Assembly: GCA_934654835.1 (NCBI GenBank)
Contig: CAKUGY010000001.1
Span: forward strand, 1 to 64,000
Direction of reading: 5' to 3'
From: an uncultured Collinsella sp.
Lineage (GTDB): Bacteria; Actinomycetota; Coriobacteriia; Coriobacteriales; Coriobacteriaceae
DNA length: 64,000 nt
Shown here: positions 44,520-53,034 of the stretch, piece by piece
Layout: every line of letters starts with the position of its first letter
Position numbering within the stretch: the first letter of the stretch is position 1
Notes under the pieces: model-generated
Told to the model about the DNA's origin: nothing
What the model saw: only the letters and a program-made list of their open reading frames with translations
Database searches by the model: none
Translations under genes and position numbers: made by a program

Positions 44520-46346
44520 TTAGGCCTCGCCTCCCTTCGCCGCAGCGACATCTGAGGTCGCTGTAGTGATTTTCCAGCTCGCGGCCTGCTCATACTCGGC
44601 CCACATCTTGGCGTACAGGCCATGCCGGCTCAGCAGCTCGGCATGGGTGCCCGACTCCTGAACGCCGCCCTGGTTGAGCACCACAATTTGGTCGGCGCCC
44701 ACCACGGTCGAAAGTCGATGCGCGATCATAATGACGGTGCGGCCCGCCGCCAGCTTGCTAAAGGCGCGCTGGATGAGCGCCTCGTTCTCGGGATCGGCAA
44801 AAGCCGTTGCCTCGTCGAGCACCACGATGGGCGCGTCCTTGAGGATGGCACGGGCAAGCGCCACGCGCTGCACCTCGCCACCCGAAAGATATGCCCCGCC
44901 AGCACCGAGCATGGTGTTGATACCCTGCGGGAGCTTGGCCACGATGTCGTCGCACTGGGCCGCGGAGAGGGCCGCACGCACTTCGTCATCAGTGGCCGTA
45001 GGCTTGGAGGCACGCACGTTGTCGGCAAGCGTCTGGCGGAACAGCTGGTTGGTCTGGAACACAAAGGCAACCTGGTCCATGAGCTCGTGAGGATCCATGT
45101 CGCGGACATCCACGCCGCCCACGAGCACGCGGCCCGAGGAGACATCCCAAAAACGCGGGATCAGGCTCGCGCACGTCGACTTTCCGCCGCCCGAGGGACC
45201 CACCAGCGCAAGGGTGCTACCGGCAGAAACGTTAAAGCTCACATGGTTGACAGCGGGCGCCTCGGCACCCTCGTACGTAAAGCTCACGTCATCAAAGCGT
45301 ACATCACTGCCAACAGGATGCTTGGGCTGAGCGGGCACGGGAAGCTGCTGGGACTCCATAATGCTGCGGATGCGGGCCAGCGAATCGGCGCTCATCTGAG
45401 ATGCCTCGCCCACAAACATGAGCTTGGTCATGGCCGTCGGTACCACGGCCGAAAATATCGCGTAAAACGTGAAGTTGGCCAAAAAGTGCGGGAAGTCTGT
45501 CTCGCCCGGCGCCAGCAGCAGTGCCACAGGCAAAAAGAACGCCACGAGGCCGTTTAACGCCGTAAGGTTGAGCACCTGCGGGCCGCGGCAGAACGTACCC
45601 GCATAGTCTTGCGCCAGGCGCGCGTACTCGGCAATCGCATCGTGGAATGCCTTAAAGGAGTAGACCGTCTGCTGAAACACCTTGACCACGGGAATACCGC
45701 GCACGTATTCGGTGCCAGTCTTGTTCATCTTGACCAGCGCACCCATGTAGGCCTTCATGAACTCGGCGCCCTTGCCGCTCATCATGGTGGCCATGGCGCC
45801 AAACGAAATGACGACCGAGATGAGGCACGCAGCACCCAAACGCCAATCGAGGGCGAAAAGCAACACGAGCAGGCCCACGACCATGGCGGCGGCGCCCGCG
45901 GTATCGGGCAGCATGTGCGCGAGCAAAGTCTCGGTGGAGGCGGCGCATCCGTCTACGATACGACGCAACTCGCCGGTGGCATGCGTGTCAAAGTAGCCCA
46001 GCGGCAGTTTAAGCAGATGTTCGCTCGTAGCCTTGCGGATATTGGACGCGCAGCGAAACGCGGAGAGGTGCGTGCACATGAGCCCCACGAAATAAGCTAC
46101 GATGCTTGCCAGGGCAAAGCCCACGGCCCACCAGCCATACATCGCGATGTCGCAGGCTTCACTCCAGTTAGGTGCCACGGCAATCAAATCGCGCGCGACA
46201 AGCCAAATGCACACGTACGGGCCAAAGCTCAGCAGCTGCGAGAGCGTCGAAAGCGCCATGCCCAAATACGTTAGGAATTTGCGGTTACCGGCATACGCGA
46301 GCAGCTCGCCGATACCGCCACCTTCCTTTTTTGATCCCTTTGCCAT
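44520..46346 (-). CDS. ABC transporter, fused permease-ATPase (first of pair)
   Basis: A 608-residue half-transporter: six membrane helices, then Walker A GPSGGGKST (about 394), signature LSGGEVQR (about 496) and Walker B IVVLDEATAF (about 518). The signature and D-loop differ slightly from its partner, as is typical of heterodimers with one weaker ATP site. ATG 46346 follows AAAGGAATCTC. It heads a two-gene operon and is divergent from the AraC gene, 119 bases away. Iron-siderophore uptake is inferred from this layout, not from a direct motif. Confidence 0.9.
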   Translation of the reverse strand: MAKGSKKEGGGIGELLAYAGNRKFLTYLGMALSTLSQLLSFGPYVCIWLVARDLIAVAPNWSEACDIAMYGWWAVGFALASIVAYFVGLMCTHLSAFRCASNIRKATSEHLLKLPLGYFDTHATGELRRIVDGCAASTETLLAHMLPDTAGAAAMVVGLLVLLFALDWRLGAACLISVVISFGAMATMMSGKGAEFMKAYMGALVKMNKTGTEYVRGIPVVKVFQQTVYSFKAFHDAIAEYARLAQDYAGTFCRGPQVLNLTALNGLVAFFLPVALLLAPGETDFPHFLANFTFYAIFSAVVPTAMTKLMFVGEASQMSADSLARIRSIMESQQLPVPAQPKHPVGSDVRFDDVSFTYEGAEAPAVNHVSFNVSAGSTLALVGPSGGGKSTCASLIPRFWDVSSGRVLVGGVDVRDMDPHELMDQVAFVFQTNQLFRQTLADNVRASKPTATDDEVRAALSAAQCDDIVAKLPQGINTMLGAGGAYLSGGEVQRVALARAILKDAPIVVLDEATAFADPENEALIQRAFSKLAAGRTVIMIAHRLSTVVGADQIVVLNQGGVQESGTHAELLSRHGLYAKMWAEYEQAASWKITTATSDVAAAKGGEA

Positions 46347-46465
46347 GAGATTCCTTTCTAACGGCTTGAGAGTTAACCGTAATGAACTTATCATTGATTG
46401 TTAGCCATGGCTCACAATCAAGCCAGGCATGGACGTTTTCGCAAAGGAAGGGGACGCTTTTGCAA

Positions 46466-47464
46466 ATGCGGCGGGCAGCGACCGACATAACCGAGCTCTA
46501 CGCACCGCAGTTTGAGCAGTTTGGCTTGGAGCTTACCGGCAAGGGCGCCGTCTTTACCGGCGAGGTGGCAAACGACCGGGCGCACGGCCGCGCATGGATC
46601 ATGCCTCTCTCCCCTGCCTGCATTGTCATGGAGCATTTCATTACCCCGACGCACGATATGTACCTGGCCGAATACACACCCGAGCCGTACGCCTGCGTGA
46701 GCGAGGTCAGCGCGCCCACACTTACATGCATGCCCGAGGCTGGCATAACGCCTGCGAACCTTAAACCCTTGCACGGACCGTGGCCAAACAATGCCGTTTG
46801 CAGCTTTATCCAGGATAACTGTGGCGAGGAGCTAAGCCCGCTGTTTGCAGGGCAGCTCTACCACTCGCGCTCGGTGCTCTTTTTGCCTGGATATTTTGAC
46901 GAGTTGGAACACCGCTATCCCACCGAGTTCGCAGGAATCTTTGAGGCATTTGCCGAGCCATGGCACGAAGAAGCGACATCTGCCATCTGCCACACGCTGC
47001 GCCGGATTAACGAGGACCGCGCCCGCACCGTAGGCGGACACGTCTATATGCAAGGCATCGTGGAGACCATGGTCGCGGAGCTCGCCTGTTCGCGCGCGGC
47101 CCACAAGCAGGCCCGGCAGGCGGCAGACACGCGCGCCAGCGTGACCATTGCCGAGGAAGCGTCTGCCTTTGTTGAGCGTGCGCTCGACCAGGGCAGGCGC
47201 GTAGGTGTGAACGAGGTGGCAGAGAGACTCTACACGAGCCGCTCCAAACTGTGCGCCACCTTTAAGACCCAGACCGGCGAATCCTTGGGCGCCTATATTC
47301 GAAGGCGCCGCATGGAGCGGGCACAGGATCTTTTGGCCGACAGCTCGCTCACCATAGCGCAGGTGGCAGAGCGACTTGGCTACCCCCAACAAGCCGCCTT
47401 CACCCAAGCCTTTAGGCAATACACCCACACCACCCCCACCACCTGGCGCTCCCAACATATATAA
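46466..47464 (+). CDS. AraC-family transcriptional regulator
   Basis: A 332-residue regulator. The C-terminal 100 residues are a two-helix-turn-helix AraC domain (VNEVAERLYTSRSKLCATF, then LTIAQVAERLGYPQQAAFTQ), ending TTPTTWRS. The N-terminal part is a ligand-binding region without a named fold; its size matches YbtA/PchR-type siderophore regulators. ATG 46466 is the most likely start; a TTG at 46460 is closer to AAGGAAGGGG, and an ATG at 46382 adds 28 residues. It is divergent from the ABC pair and probably activates it. Confidence 0.88.
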   Translation: MRRAATDITELYAPQFEQFGLELTGKGAVFTGEVANDRAHGRAWIMPLSPACIVMEHFITPTHDMYLAEYTPEPYACVSEVSAPTLTCMPEAGITPANLKPLHGPWPNNAVCSFIQDNCGEELSPLFAGQLYHSRSVLFLPGYFDELEHRYPTEFAGIFEAFAEPWHEEATSAICHTLRRINEDRARTVGGHVYMQGIVETMVAELACSRAAHKQARQAADTRASVTIAEEASAFVERALDQGRRVGVNEVAERLYTSRSKLCATFKTQTGESLGAYIRRRRMERAQDLLADSSLTIAQVAERLGYPQQAAFTQAFRQYTHTTPTTWRSQHI

Positions 47465-47466
47465 AG

Positions 47467-47493
47467 AATGAGGGCGCCAACGGCGCCCTCATT
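47467..47493 (+). terminator. Hairpin after the AraC gene
   Basis: AATGAGGGCGCC and GGCGCCCTCATT form a perfect 12-bp stem with a three-base loop, three bases after the stop codon. No T-run follows, so it may act as a stability hairpin. Confidence 0.6.
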
Positions 47494-47540
47494 CACCAAA
47501 TTCAATTCAGCCCACCTGACCCGAACGGCCGAGTCGTCAC

Positions 47541-47676
47541 GGAACCGAGGGGCCGGGCGCAGGGCCTTGCCTCTCAATGAGTTCCGCACGAACAGGAGGC
47601 GCCAGTGGCGCCTCCGTCGTGAGTCAGGACTGTCCGAAATTGAGAGGCAAGGCCCTGCGCCCGGCCCCTCGGTTCC
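47541..47676. mobile_element. 136-bp element with perfect 38-bp inverted repeats
   Basis: The first 38 bases (from GGAACCGAGGGGCC) and the last 38 (47639-47676) are exact reverse complements. A second perfect hairpin, GGAGGCGCC-AGT-GGCGCCTCC, sits in the 60-base middle. There is no reading frame. The element lies between the AraC gene and gatB, ending four bases from the gatB stop codon, and could double as its terminator. Perfect arms this long suggest recent mobility or gene conversion. Confidence 0.7.
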
Positions 47677-47679
47677 CGC

Positions 47680-49356
47680 TTACGAGAGCGACGTTCTCAG
47701 CAACTCGTTGAAGAGCTTCGGGTTGCCCTTGCCGCGGCTTGCCTTCATGCACTGGCCCACCAAAAAGCCGATGACCTTCTGGTTGCCGTCGCGGTACTGC
47801 TGCGCCTGCTCGGCACAATTTGCCAGCACCTCGTCCACGATCGGCTGCAGCGCGCCGGCATCGCTCACCTGACGCATACCGCGCTCATCGACGATCTTGT
47901 TGGGGTCGTCGCCGGTCTGGGCCATGGCCTCAAAGACCTCGTGCGCCTGGTTGGAGCTGATGGCGTCGGTCGCCAACAGCTTGGCAAGTGCCGCCACCTG
48001 AGCCGGCGCGATGCCGGACTCGGCAAGCGACACGCCCGCGCCCTTAAGGTAGGCGATCATCTCGTTGACCAACAGGTTCGCGACCGTCTGGGCCTCCTTG
48101 CCGGCCATACCGGCAGCGGCGGCCTCAAAGAAGTCGGCAAACTCGGGGTCGCCGGCGATCTGCTCGGCGTCGGCCGCCTTAATGCCAAAGTCGGCCTCAA
48201 AACGGGCGCGCTTGGCATCGGGCAGCTCGGGGATCTCACCACGGCAGCGGTCGATGAACTCGTCGTCCAGATCGAACGGCGCCAGATCAGGATCGGGGAA
48301 CAGACGATAGTCGTCAGCCGTCTCCTTCACGCGCATGACCACGGTGCGCTTGCGGCTGGGCTCCCAGTGGCGGGTCTCCTGATAGATGATGCCGCCCTCC
48401 TCGAGCACCTCGGCCTGGCGGCAAATCTCGTAGGAAAGGCCGTCGTGCAGGCTCTTGAACGAGTTGAGGTTCTTGAGCTCGGTCTTGGTGCCCAGTTTAG
48501 TCTCGCCGCGGCGACGCAGCGACACGTTGCCGTCGCAGCGCATGGAGCCCTTCTCCATGGAGCAGTCGGAAATGCCCAGCGTCACAAAGATGCGACGGAG
48601 CTTCTCCATGAACAGGCGGGCTTCCTCGGGCGTGCGCAGGTCGGGCTCGGTGACGAGCTCGATCAGCGGCGTGCCGCAGCGGTTGTAGTCGACGAGCGAC
48701 TCGGCAGCGGCGGTGATGCGGCCCTCGGCACCGCCCACGTGCACCATCTTGGCGGCGTCCTCCTCCATATGGATGCGCAGGATGCGGATGGGCACCGTGT
48801 AGGAGCCGTCCTCGCGGCGCTCGGGCATCTGCAAGTTGGACGCGTCGTAGCTGGCCAGGTGACCGGCGCGCTGGTTGCCCTCGCGCATGGTCGACGACAT
48901 GGACGTGGACAGGCCCTCGGCGTTGGCCGAGGCGCTCGCCAGGCTCTGAACCTCGGCCTCGCCAAACGCGCAGTCGGGGCGCTCGGCGGCACCGCGGCCG
49001 GTCACGTCCAGGTCCAGATGGCCGTACATGGCAAAGGCGACCGGACCCTGCGTGGTCTGGAAGTTCTTGGCCATGTCGGGATAGAAGTAGTGCTTGCGGT
49101 AGAACATCGAGTGGCGCTGGATCTCGCAGTTGGTGGCGAGACCGGCCTTGACGATGCTCTCGATGGCGCGCTTGTTGGGCACCGGCAGGGCGCCGGGCAG
49201 GCCCAGGCACACCGGGCATACGTTGGCGTTGGGCTCGTCATCGTGGCTGAGCTTGCAGTTGCAGAACATCTTGGTGTCGAGTGCGGTGAGCTCGGTATGG
49301 ATCTCCAGGCCGATCACGGCCTCCCAATCCTGCAGGACCTCGGAAAGCTCCTTCAT
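47680..49356 (-). CDS. gatB: Asp-tRNA(Asn)/Glu-tRNA(Gln) amidotransferase subunit B
   Basis: The tRNA-binding and kinase subunit that activates mischarged Glu-tRNA or Asp-tRNA. The 558-residue chain is longer than the usual 475-490 residues. It starts with VIGLEIHTELTALDTKMFCN, carries VCPVCLGLPGALPVPN, the cradle segment DYNRCGTPLIELVTEPD and NLNSFKSL, and has a YqeY-like helical tail. The extra length is an insertion of about 60 residues around residues 110-190 (RDRPRC-like region preserved as TGRGAAERPDCAFGEAEVQS). ATG 49356 overlaps the gatA stop. It is the last gene of gatCAB. Confidence 0.95.
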   Translation of the reverse strand: MKELSEVLQDWEAVIGLEIHTELTALDTKMFCNCKLSHDDEPNANVCPVCLGLPGALPVPNKRAIESIVKAGLATNCEIQRHSMFYRKHYFYPDMAKNFQTTQGPVAFAMYGHLDLDVTGRGAAERPDCAFGEAEVQSLASASANAEGLSTSMSSTMREGNQRAGHLASYDASNLQMPERREDGSYTVPIRILRIHMEEDAAKMVHVGGAEGRITAAAESLVDYNRCGTPLIELVTEPDLRTPEEARLFMEKLRRIFVTLGISDCSMEKGSMRCDGNVSLRRRGETKLGTKTELKNLNSFKSLHDGLSYEICRQAEVLEEGGIIYQETRHWEPSRKRTVVMRVKETADDYRLFPDPDLAPFDLDDEFIDRCRGEIPELPDAKRARFEADFGIKAADAEQIAGDPEFADFFEAAAAGMAGKEAQTVANLLVNEMIAYLKGAGVSLAESGIAPAQVAALAKLLATDAISSNQAHEVFEAMAQTGDDPNKIVDERGMRQVSDAGALQPIVDEVLANCAEQAQQYRDGNQKVIGFLVGQCMKASRGKGNPKLFNELLRTSLS

Positions 49357-50870
49357 TACAGCTCGCCTCCCTTCCCGGCAAAATCGGGCGCGACGGAAAG
49401 CGCCGGCGTACCCGTGGCGGCATCGGCAAAGCCGCGCTCCAGGGCGCGGGCAAACGTGAGCAGCTGACGGTCCTTAAAGGCAGGTCCCACCAGCTGGGCA
49501 GAAACGGGCAGCTTGCTGTCCTCGCCCAGGCCCAGCGGCACCGAGATGCCACCGTTGCCGCAGATGTTGAGCGAAATGGTGTACAGGTCGGACAGGTACA
49601 TCTGCGTGGGGTCGCTGATCTCGCCAAACTTAAAGGCCGTGCGCGGCGAGGCGGGCATCAGGATGGTGTCCACCTTGGCATACGCGGCGTCGTAGTCCTG
49701 CGTGATGAGCGTGCGGGCCTTCTGCGCGGCGTAGTAGTACTTGTCGTACACGCCCGAGCTCAGCAGGTAGGCGCCGAGCATCTGACGACGCTTGGCCTCG
49801 GCACCAAAGCCATGAGCGCGCGAGAGCGAGCTCTGGTCGGACAGGTTGGCGCAGCCCTCCTCCTGGTAGCCATAGCGAATGCCGTCGAAGCGGGCAAGGT
49901 TGGAGAACGCCTCGGCCGGGCCGATGACGTAGTAGGCGGCGATAGCGGCGTCCAGGTGCGGCAGGTCGACCTCGACCAGCTCGGCGCCCTGATTCTGCAG
50001 CTCCTGGGCGGCGCGCTGGACGGCGGCCTTGACTTCGGGCGTCAGACCCTCGGCCTCCATAAACGCGGGGATGATGCCCACGCGCTTGCCCTCGATGCTG
50101 TCGTTGAGGTGCTCGGTAAAGTCGACGGCGCAGTCCTGGCTGGTGCAGTCGTACGGATCGTGGCCCGCACCGGTGAGCGCGTTCATGGCCAGCGCGACGT
50201 CCTCGACCGTGCGGCCAAAGGGGCCAACCTGGTCGAGCGACGAGCCAAAGGCCACCACGCCGTAACGGCTCACGGCGCCATACGTGGGCTTAAGTCCCAC
50301 CACGCCGCACAGCGCCGCCGGCTGGCGGATGGAGCCGCCGGTGTCCGAGCCCAGCGAGAGCGCGACCTCGCCCGCGGCGACGGCGGCAGCGGAGCCGCCC
50401 GAGGAGCCGCCGGGCACGCGCTCGGTATCCCAGGGGTTGTTGGTGCGGTGGAAGGCCGAGCTCTCGGTAGAGCTACCAAAGGCGAACTCGTCCATGTTGG
50501 CCTTGCCCATGGGCAGGCAGCCGGCGTCGAGCATGCGCTGGACGCAGGTGGCGGTGTAGACGCTCTGGTAGTCCTCGAGCATGCGGGAAGCGCAGGTGGT
50601 GCGCGTGCCCACGAGGTTCATGTTGTCCTTGATGGCCAGCGGCACGCCCGCGAGCGGGGGCAGCGGCTTTCCGGCGGCACGGTCGGCGTCCACGCGCGCG
50701 GCGGCCTCGAGCGCGAGCTCGGGCGACACCTGCAGGAACGCCTGGACCCCGCCCTCGCGCGCCTCGATGGCGGCAAGGGAGGCCTGGGCCACCTCGGTAG
50801 CGGTAAAGTCGCCGGCGGCAACGCCCGCGGCGATCTGAGCGGCGGTAAGGGAATCGAAGCTCTGGGCCAT
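49356..50870 (-). CDS. gatA: Amidotransferase subunit A
   Basis: The glutaminase of GatCAB, an amidase-signature enzyme of 504 residues. The catalytic triad is visible: Lys in PLAIKDNMNL (about 82), Ser in GSSGGSAAAVAAG (about 157) and Ser in DTGGSIRQPA (about 181). It releases ammonia that moves to GatB. The start at 50870 overlaps the gatC stop codon (TAATG), so the operon is translationally coupled. The presence of GatCAB implies that glutaminyl- or asparaginyl-tRNA is made by the indirect route. Confidence 0.97.
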   Translation of the reverse strand: MAQSFDSLTAAQIAAGVAAGDFTATEVAQASLAAIEAREGGVQAFLQVSPELALEAAARVDADRAAGKPLPPLAGVPLAIKDNMNLVGTRTTCASRMLEDYQSVYTATCVQRMLDAGCLPMGKANMDEFAFGSSTESSAFHRTNNPWDTERVPGGSSGGSAAAVAAGEVALSLGSDTGGSIRQPAALCGVVGLKPTYGAVSRYGVVAFGSSLDQVGPFGRTVEDVALAMNALTGAGHDPYDCTSQDCAVDFTEHLNDSIEGKRVGIIPAFMEAEGLTPEVKAAVQRAAQELQNQGAELVEVDLPHLDAAIAAYYVIGPAEAFSNLARFDGIRYGYQEEGCANLSDQSSLSRAHGFGAEAKRRQMLGAYLLSSGVYDKYYYAAQKARTLITQDYDAAYAKVDTILMPASPRTAFKFGEISDPTQMYLSDLYTISLNICGNGGISVPLGLGEDSKLPVSAQLVGPAFKDRQLLTFARALERGFADAATGTPALSVAPDFAGKGGEL

Positions 50871-51181
50871 TACTCGCTCTCCCCCTCTCCCAAAATGGAC
50901 GGCACGCGGAAGTAGCGATCGCGCGCGCTGCCGGCGTTCTCGAGCGCAACGTCGAGCGGCAGGTCGCGCTCGGGCTCGCGCAGGTCGTCGCCCATCACGT
51001 TGGACAGGCTTCCGATGGGATGGAACGTGGGTTCCACGTCGGGCAAGTCATATTGCAAGACGGGCTCGAGCATCTGGACGGCATCGTTCATGTAGGACGT
51101 CATCTGGGCGAGCTCGTCATCGGTCAGTGCGATCTTTGCGTACTCGGCGATGCCGCGCACGTCTTTCTCGCTGAGTGCCAT
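50870..51181 (-). CDS. gatC: Amidotransferase subunit C
   Basis: The 103-residue belt that holds GatA and GatB together. It has the expected pattern: SEKDVRGIAEYAKIALTDDE near the N-terminus, a short helix and a stretch VEPTFHPIG near residue 58, ending with an extended tail DRYFRVPSILG. ATG 51181 follows GGGAGCGCCT and is preferred over an upstream ATG (51199) without a ribosome site. It is the first gene of gatCAB. Confidence 0.94.
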   Translation of the reverse strand: MALSEKDVRGIAEYAKIALTDDELAQMTSYMNDAVQMLEPVLQYDLPDVEPTFHPIGSLSNVMGDDLREPERDLPLDVALENAGSARDRYFRVPSILGEGESE

Positions 51182-51343
51182 AGGCGCTCCCTTCCGCATA
51201 ACAGTTAAACTGCTCTAGTATACAGGGCAACGCCGGCTTGGAGCAGGCGCTTTACCCAAATGCAGCGAAAACGTAACGAGAGCGGCGGGACGGCAGGGCG
51301 CGGTTCGACGGTTCTGTAGCGAAAACCGTCCCGCCTGCAACCA

Positions 51344-51408
51344 AAACCGTCCCAACATTCGACGTTTTTCGGCAAAATCGCGATTTTCGTCGAATGTTGG
51401 GACGGTTT
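51344..51408. repeat. Inverted repeat with CAACATTCGACG arms, copy 1
   Basis: AAACCGTCCCAACATTCGAC (51344-51363) and its reverse (51389-51408) flank TTTTTCGGCAAAATCGCG. A 36-base core is shared with the repeat at 61418-61475. It lies between gatC and the sortase gene, next to an AAAGG palindrome. Confidence 0.75.
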
Positions 51409-51421
51409 GGAAGCCCTCGGG

Positions 51422-51454
51422 CCGCCACAAAGGTGCCTGTCCCCTTTGTGGCGG
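51422..51454. repeat. AAAGG/CCTTT palindrome after the sortase gene
   Basis: CCGCCACAAAGG-TGCCTGTCC-CCTTTGTGGCGG, 14 bases past the sortase stop codon on the minus strand. It is a perfect-arm member of the 3'-end family. Confidence 0.8.
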
Positions 51455-51467
51455 TTCTGAGCAATGG

Positions 51468-52355
51468 CTATGCCGAGGCCTTGGCCTTGCGGCGTTTACG
51501 GACCGTGTGGATGACGATGTCCAGCAGCAACAGCAGGATGGCCACGACCACGATGAGCACGGCGAATTCGCGCTTGCCCCAGTGGCGGCCGGCAAGAGAC
51601 TTTTGCTTGTCGACGTCCTTCTTGTTGTACTTGGTGCGCACGCAATGCACCAGCAGGCGATGGTCGTTCACGCCGTAGGGCGTGCAGGTGACGAGCGTCA
51701 CCTTGTCGGCGCCGGGCTCAATGGTCAGCGACTCCATCTCCTCGGGCAGCACGACCTCGGAGTCGACCATCTTGTAGGCGAGCGTCTTATTCATGGTGTG
51801 CAACAGCACTAGGTCGCCGGGCTCCAGCGAGTGGATGTCATCGAACATGCTCAGGTTGCGCATGCCCGAGTGCGCGGTGAGCACGCAATGCGTCGAGGTG
51901 CCGCCCACCGGCAGGCTCGTGCCCTCCAGGTGGCCAACGCCCGCCATAAGGACTTCCTCGCTCGTGCCGTGGTAAATAGGCATACTCACGTCGATGGAGG
52001 GAATCTCGACCCAACTCATCATGGGGTCGCGGTCAAAGATGAGCTGCTGATCGTAGGGCTCGATCTGGTCGGCGGGAAGCTCGGTGACCTCGCCGGCAAG
52101 TTGCTCGTTAAAGGAACGCGCTTGGAGTAGGATGCGCTCGCGTTCCTCTTCCGAAAGCGCATCCACGGTGCTGGATACGGTGCTGATCTGGTTGAACACG
52201 CCCGAGGCCTCGAGCCGGTCCAAGATCCATGGCCAGGTCATGAGGCCCACACCAATAAGGATGATGACGATAGTGATGAGCCGGTCGGCCCAGCGCGGCA
52301 GCCGCTTGCGACGACGCTTGTTTGCCTTTTCTAAATGCTTGGCGCTCTTCACCAC
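51468..52355 (-). CDS. Class C (pilus-type) sortase
   Basis: Joins pilin subunits by lysine isopeptide bonds at the cell surface. The 295-residue protein has membrane segments at about 25-45 and 268-288, a catalytic His162 in LTAHSGM, Cys224 in TLVTCTPYG and Arg233 in NDHRLLVH. Two transmembrane ends and the TLVTC box are class C hallmarks. The GTG start at 52355 lies nine bases after GGAGG; an ATG at 52442 lacks one. It sits at the end of the pilus locus, 680 bases past the major pilin, and a terminator in between suggests partly separate expression. Confidence 0.92.
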   Translation of the reverse strand: MVKSAKHLEKANKRRRKRLPRWADRLITIVIILIGVGLMTWPWILDRLEASGVFNQISTVSSTVDALSEEERERILLQARSFNEQLAGEVTELPADQIEPYDQQLIFDRDPMMSWVEIPSIDVSMPIYHGTSEEVLMAGVGHLEGTSLPVGGTSTHCVLTAHSGMRNLSMFDDIHSLEPGDLVLLHTMNKTLAYKMVDSEVVLPEEMESLTIEPGADKVTLVTCTPYGVNDHRLLVHCVRTKYNKKDVDKQKSLAGRHWGKREFAVLIVVVAILLLLLDIVIHTVRKRRKAKASA

Positions 52356-52446
52356 CGCACATCGCCTCCAATGATGTCTAAACAAATAATAGCCGATTAA
52401 CAGGCTCCCCCGCCGGGCATAGGCCCGCATTTGAGTTTTCAAAATG

Positions 52447-52580
52447 TCCCGAATCGGCGGGGCGATTCGGGATACAATGTCTCTAGGAAACGGCGCATCC
52501 CGCGTAAGTGATCGAAAGCGCGGGCGGCCTAGTTTTCTGGTTTTGTTAAATGCCCGGGATCCGACCCCCGGGCATTCTTA
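52447..52580 (+). ncRNA. Candidate structured RNA upstream of sortase
   Basis: Three hairpins follow each other: TCCCGAATC/GATTCGGGA (52447-52472), a closed fold CTAGG...CCTAG (52483-52532) with inner CCCGCG/CGCGGG, and TGCCCGGG/CCCGGGCA (52551-52574) ending in ATTCTTATTT. A TACAAT box lies at 52473-52478. On the opposite strand it could be a leader for the sortase gene. No known family is recognised; strand is uncertain. Confidence 0.35.
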
Positions 52581-52730
52581 TTTGCGCTTGTTGCGGCGCA
52601 AATGCCTTCTACCGTCCGCACCGCGCGTGCGCCTACGGACCTTAAACCGAACCTCATACGAGTCAAAAAACGCGATGACGAACGAGCCCACCGCCGCGAG
52701 GGCGGCGAGCACGTTAAGGAATTTCAGCAT
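52578..52730 (-). CDS. Small membrane peptide in the pilus locus
   Basis: A possible 50-residue protein starting at ATG 52730 with AGGTC before it. It has one hydrophobic helix (about residues 4-22, LNVLAALAAVGSFVIAFF) followed by a strongly basic tail (RFKVRRRTRGADGRRHLRR). No family is known. Its position between pilin and sortase and same strand suggest a minor role in the locus, but the short length leaves doubt. Confidence 0.45.
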   Translation of the reverse strand: MLKFLNVLAALAAVGSFVIAFFDSYEVRFKVRRRTRGADGRRHLRRNKRK

Positions 52731-52897
52731 TTGGGGACCTCCGATCGAGTCGTCGGCCGCCCGCGCACGGGATGCGTCGCAAGGGTATTTTACTGCGAGC
52801 ACTCGCACTTACAGCTGGTAAACGCAATATTTGCAAACATTTGTTCGATATTCATGCGCTCGATCATCTGGGCAATAGAGCCCGGCTGCGTTGCCCG

Positions 52898-52934
52898 AAA
52901 AAACGGGGCAAACTCCAGTGCGGAGTCTGCCCCG
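52898..52934 (-). terminator. Terminator after the major pilin
   Basis: On the minus strand, CGGGGCAGACTCC pairs with GGAGTTTGCCCCG (one mismatch) and is followed by TTTTTTCGG. It lies about 100 bases past the stop codon, so sortase expression needs read-through or its own promoter. Around 52833-52848 a dyad resembling GCAAACATTTGTTCGA is also present. The rest of 52731-53034 shows no gene. Confidence 0.85.
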
Positions 52935-53034
52935 AAAAGAGAGTGGCAAAGCAAGAACGTCGATGGACGAGAAAAGTGTCCGCAAGTCTCATGGCCATCA
53001 CATCCCACCTGCCAAAGGGATGGGTGAGTGAGCG

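Noticed and set aside
52833..52848. LexA box
   Set aside because: GCAAACATTTGTTCGA is an imperfect match and no SOS gene is adjacent.
52790..53008. Cysteine-rich short peptide ending CKCECSQ
   Set aside because: It lies across the pilin terminator, has no ribosome site and no maturase gene nearby, so a modified-peptide reading is not supported.
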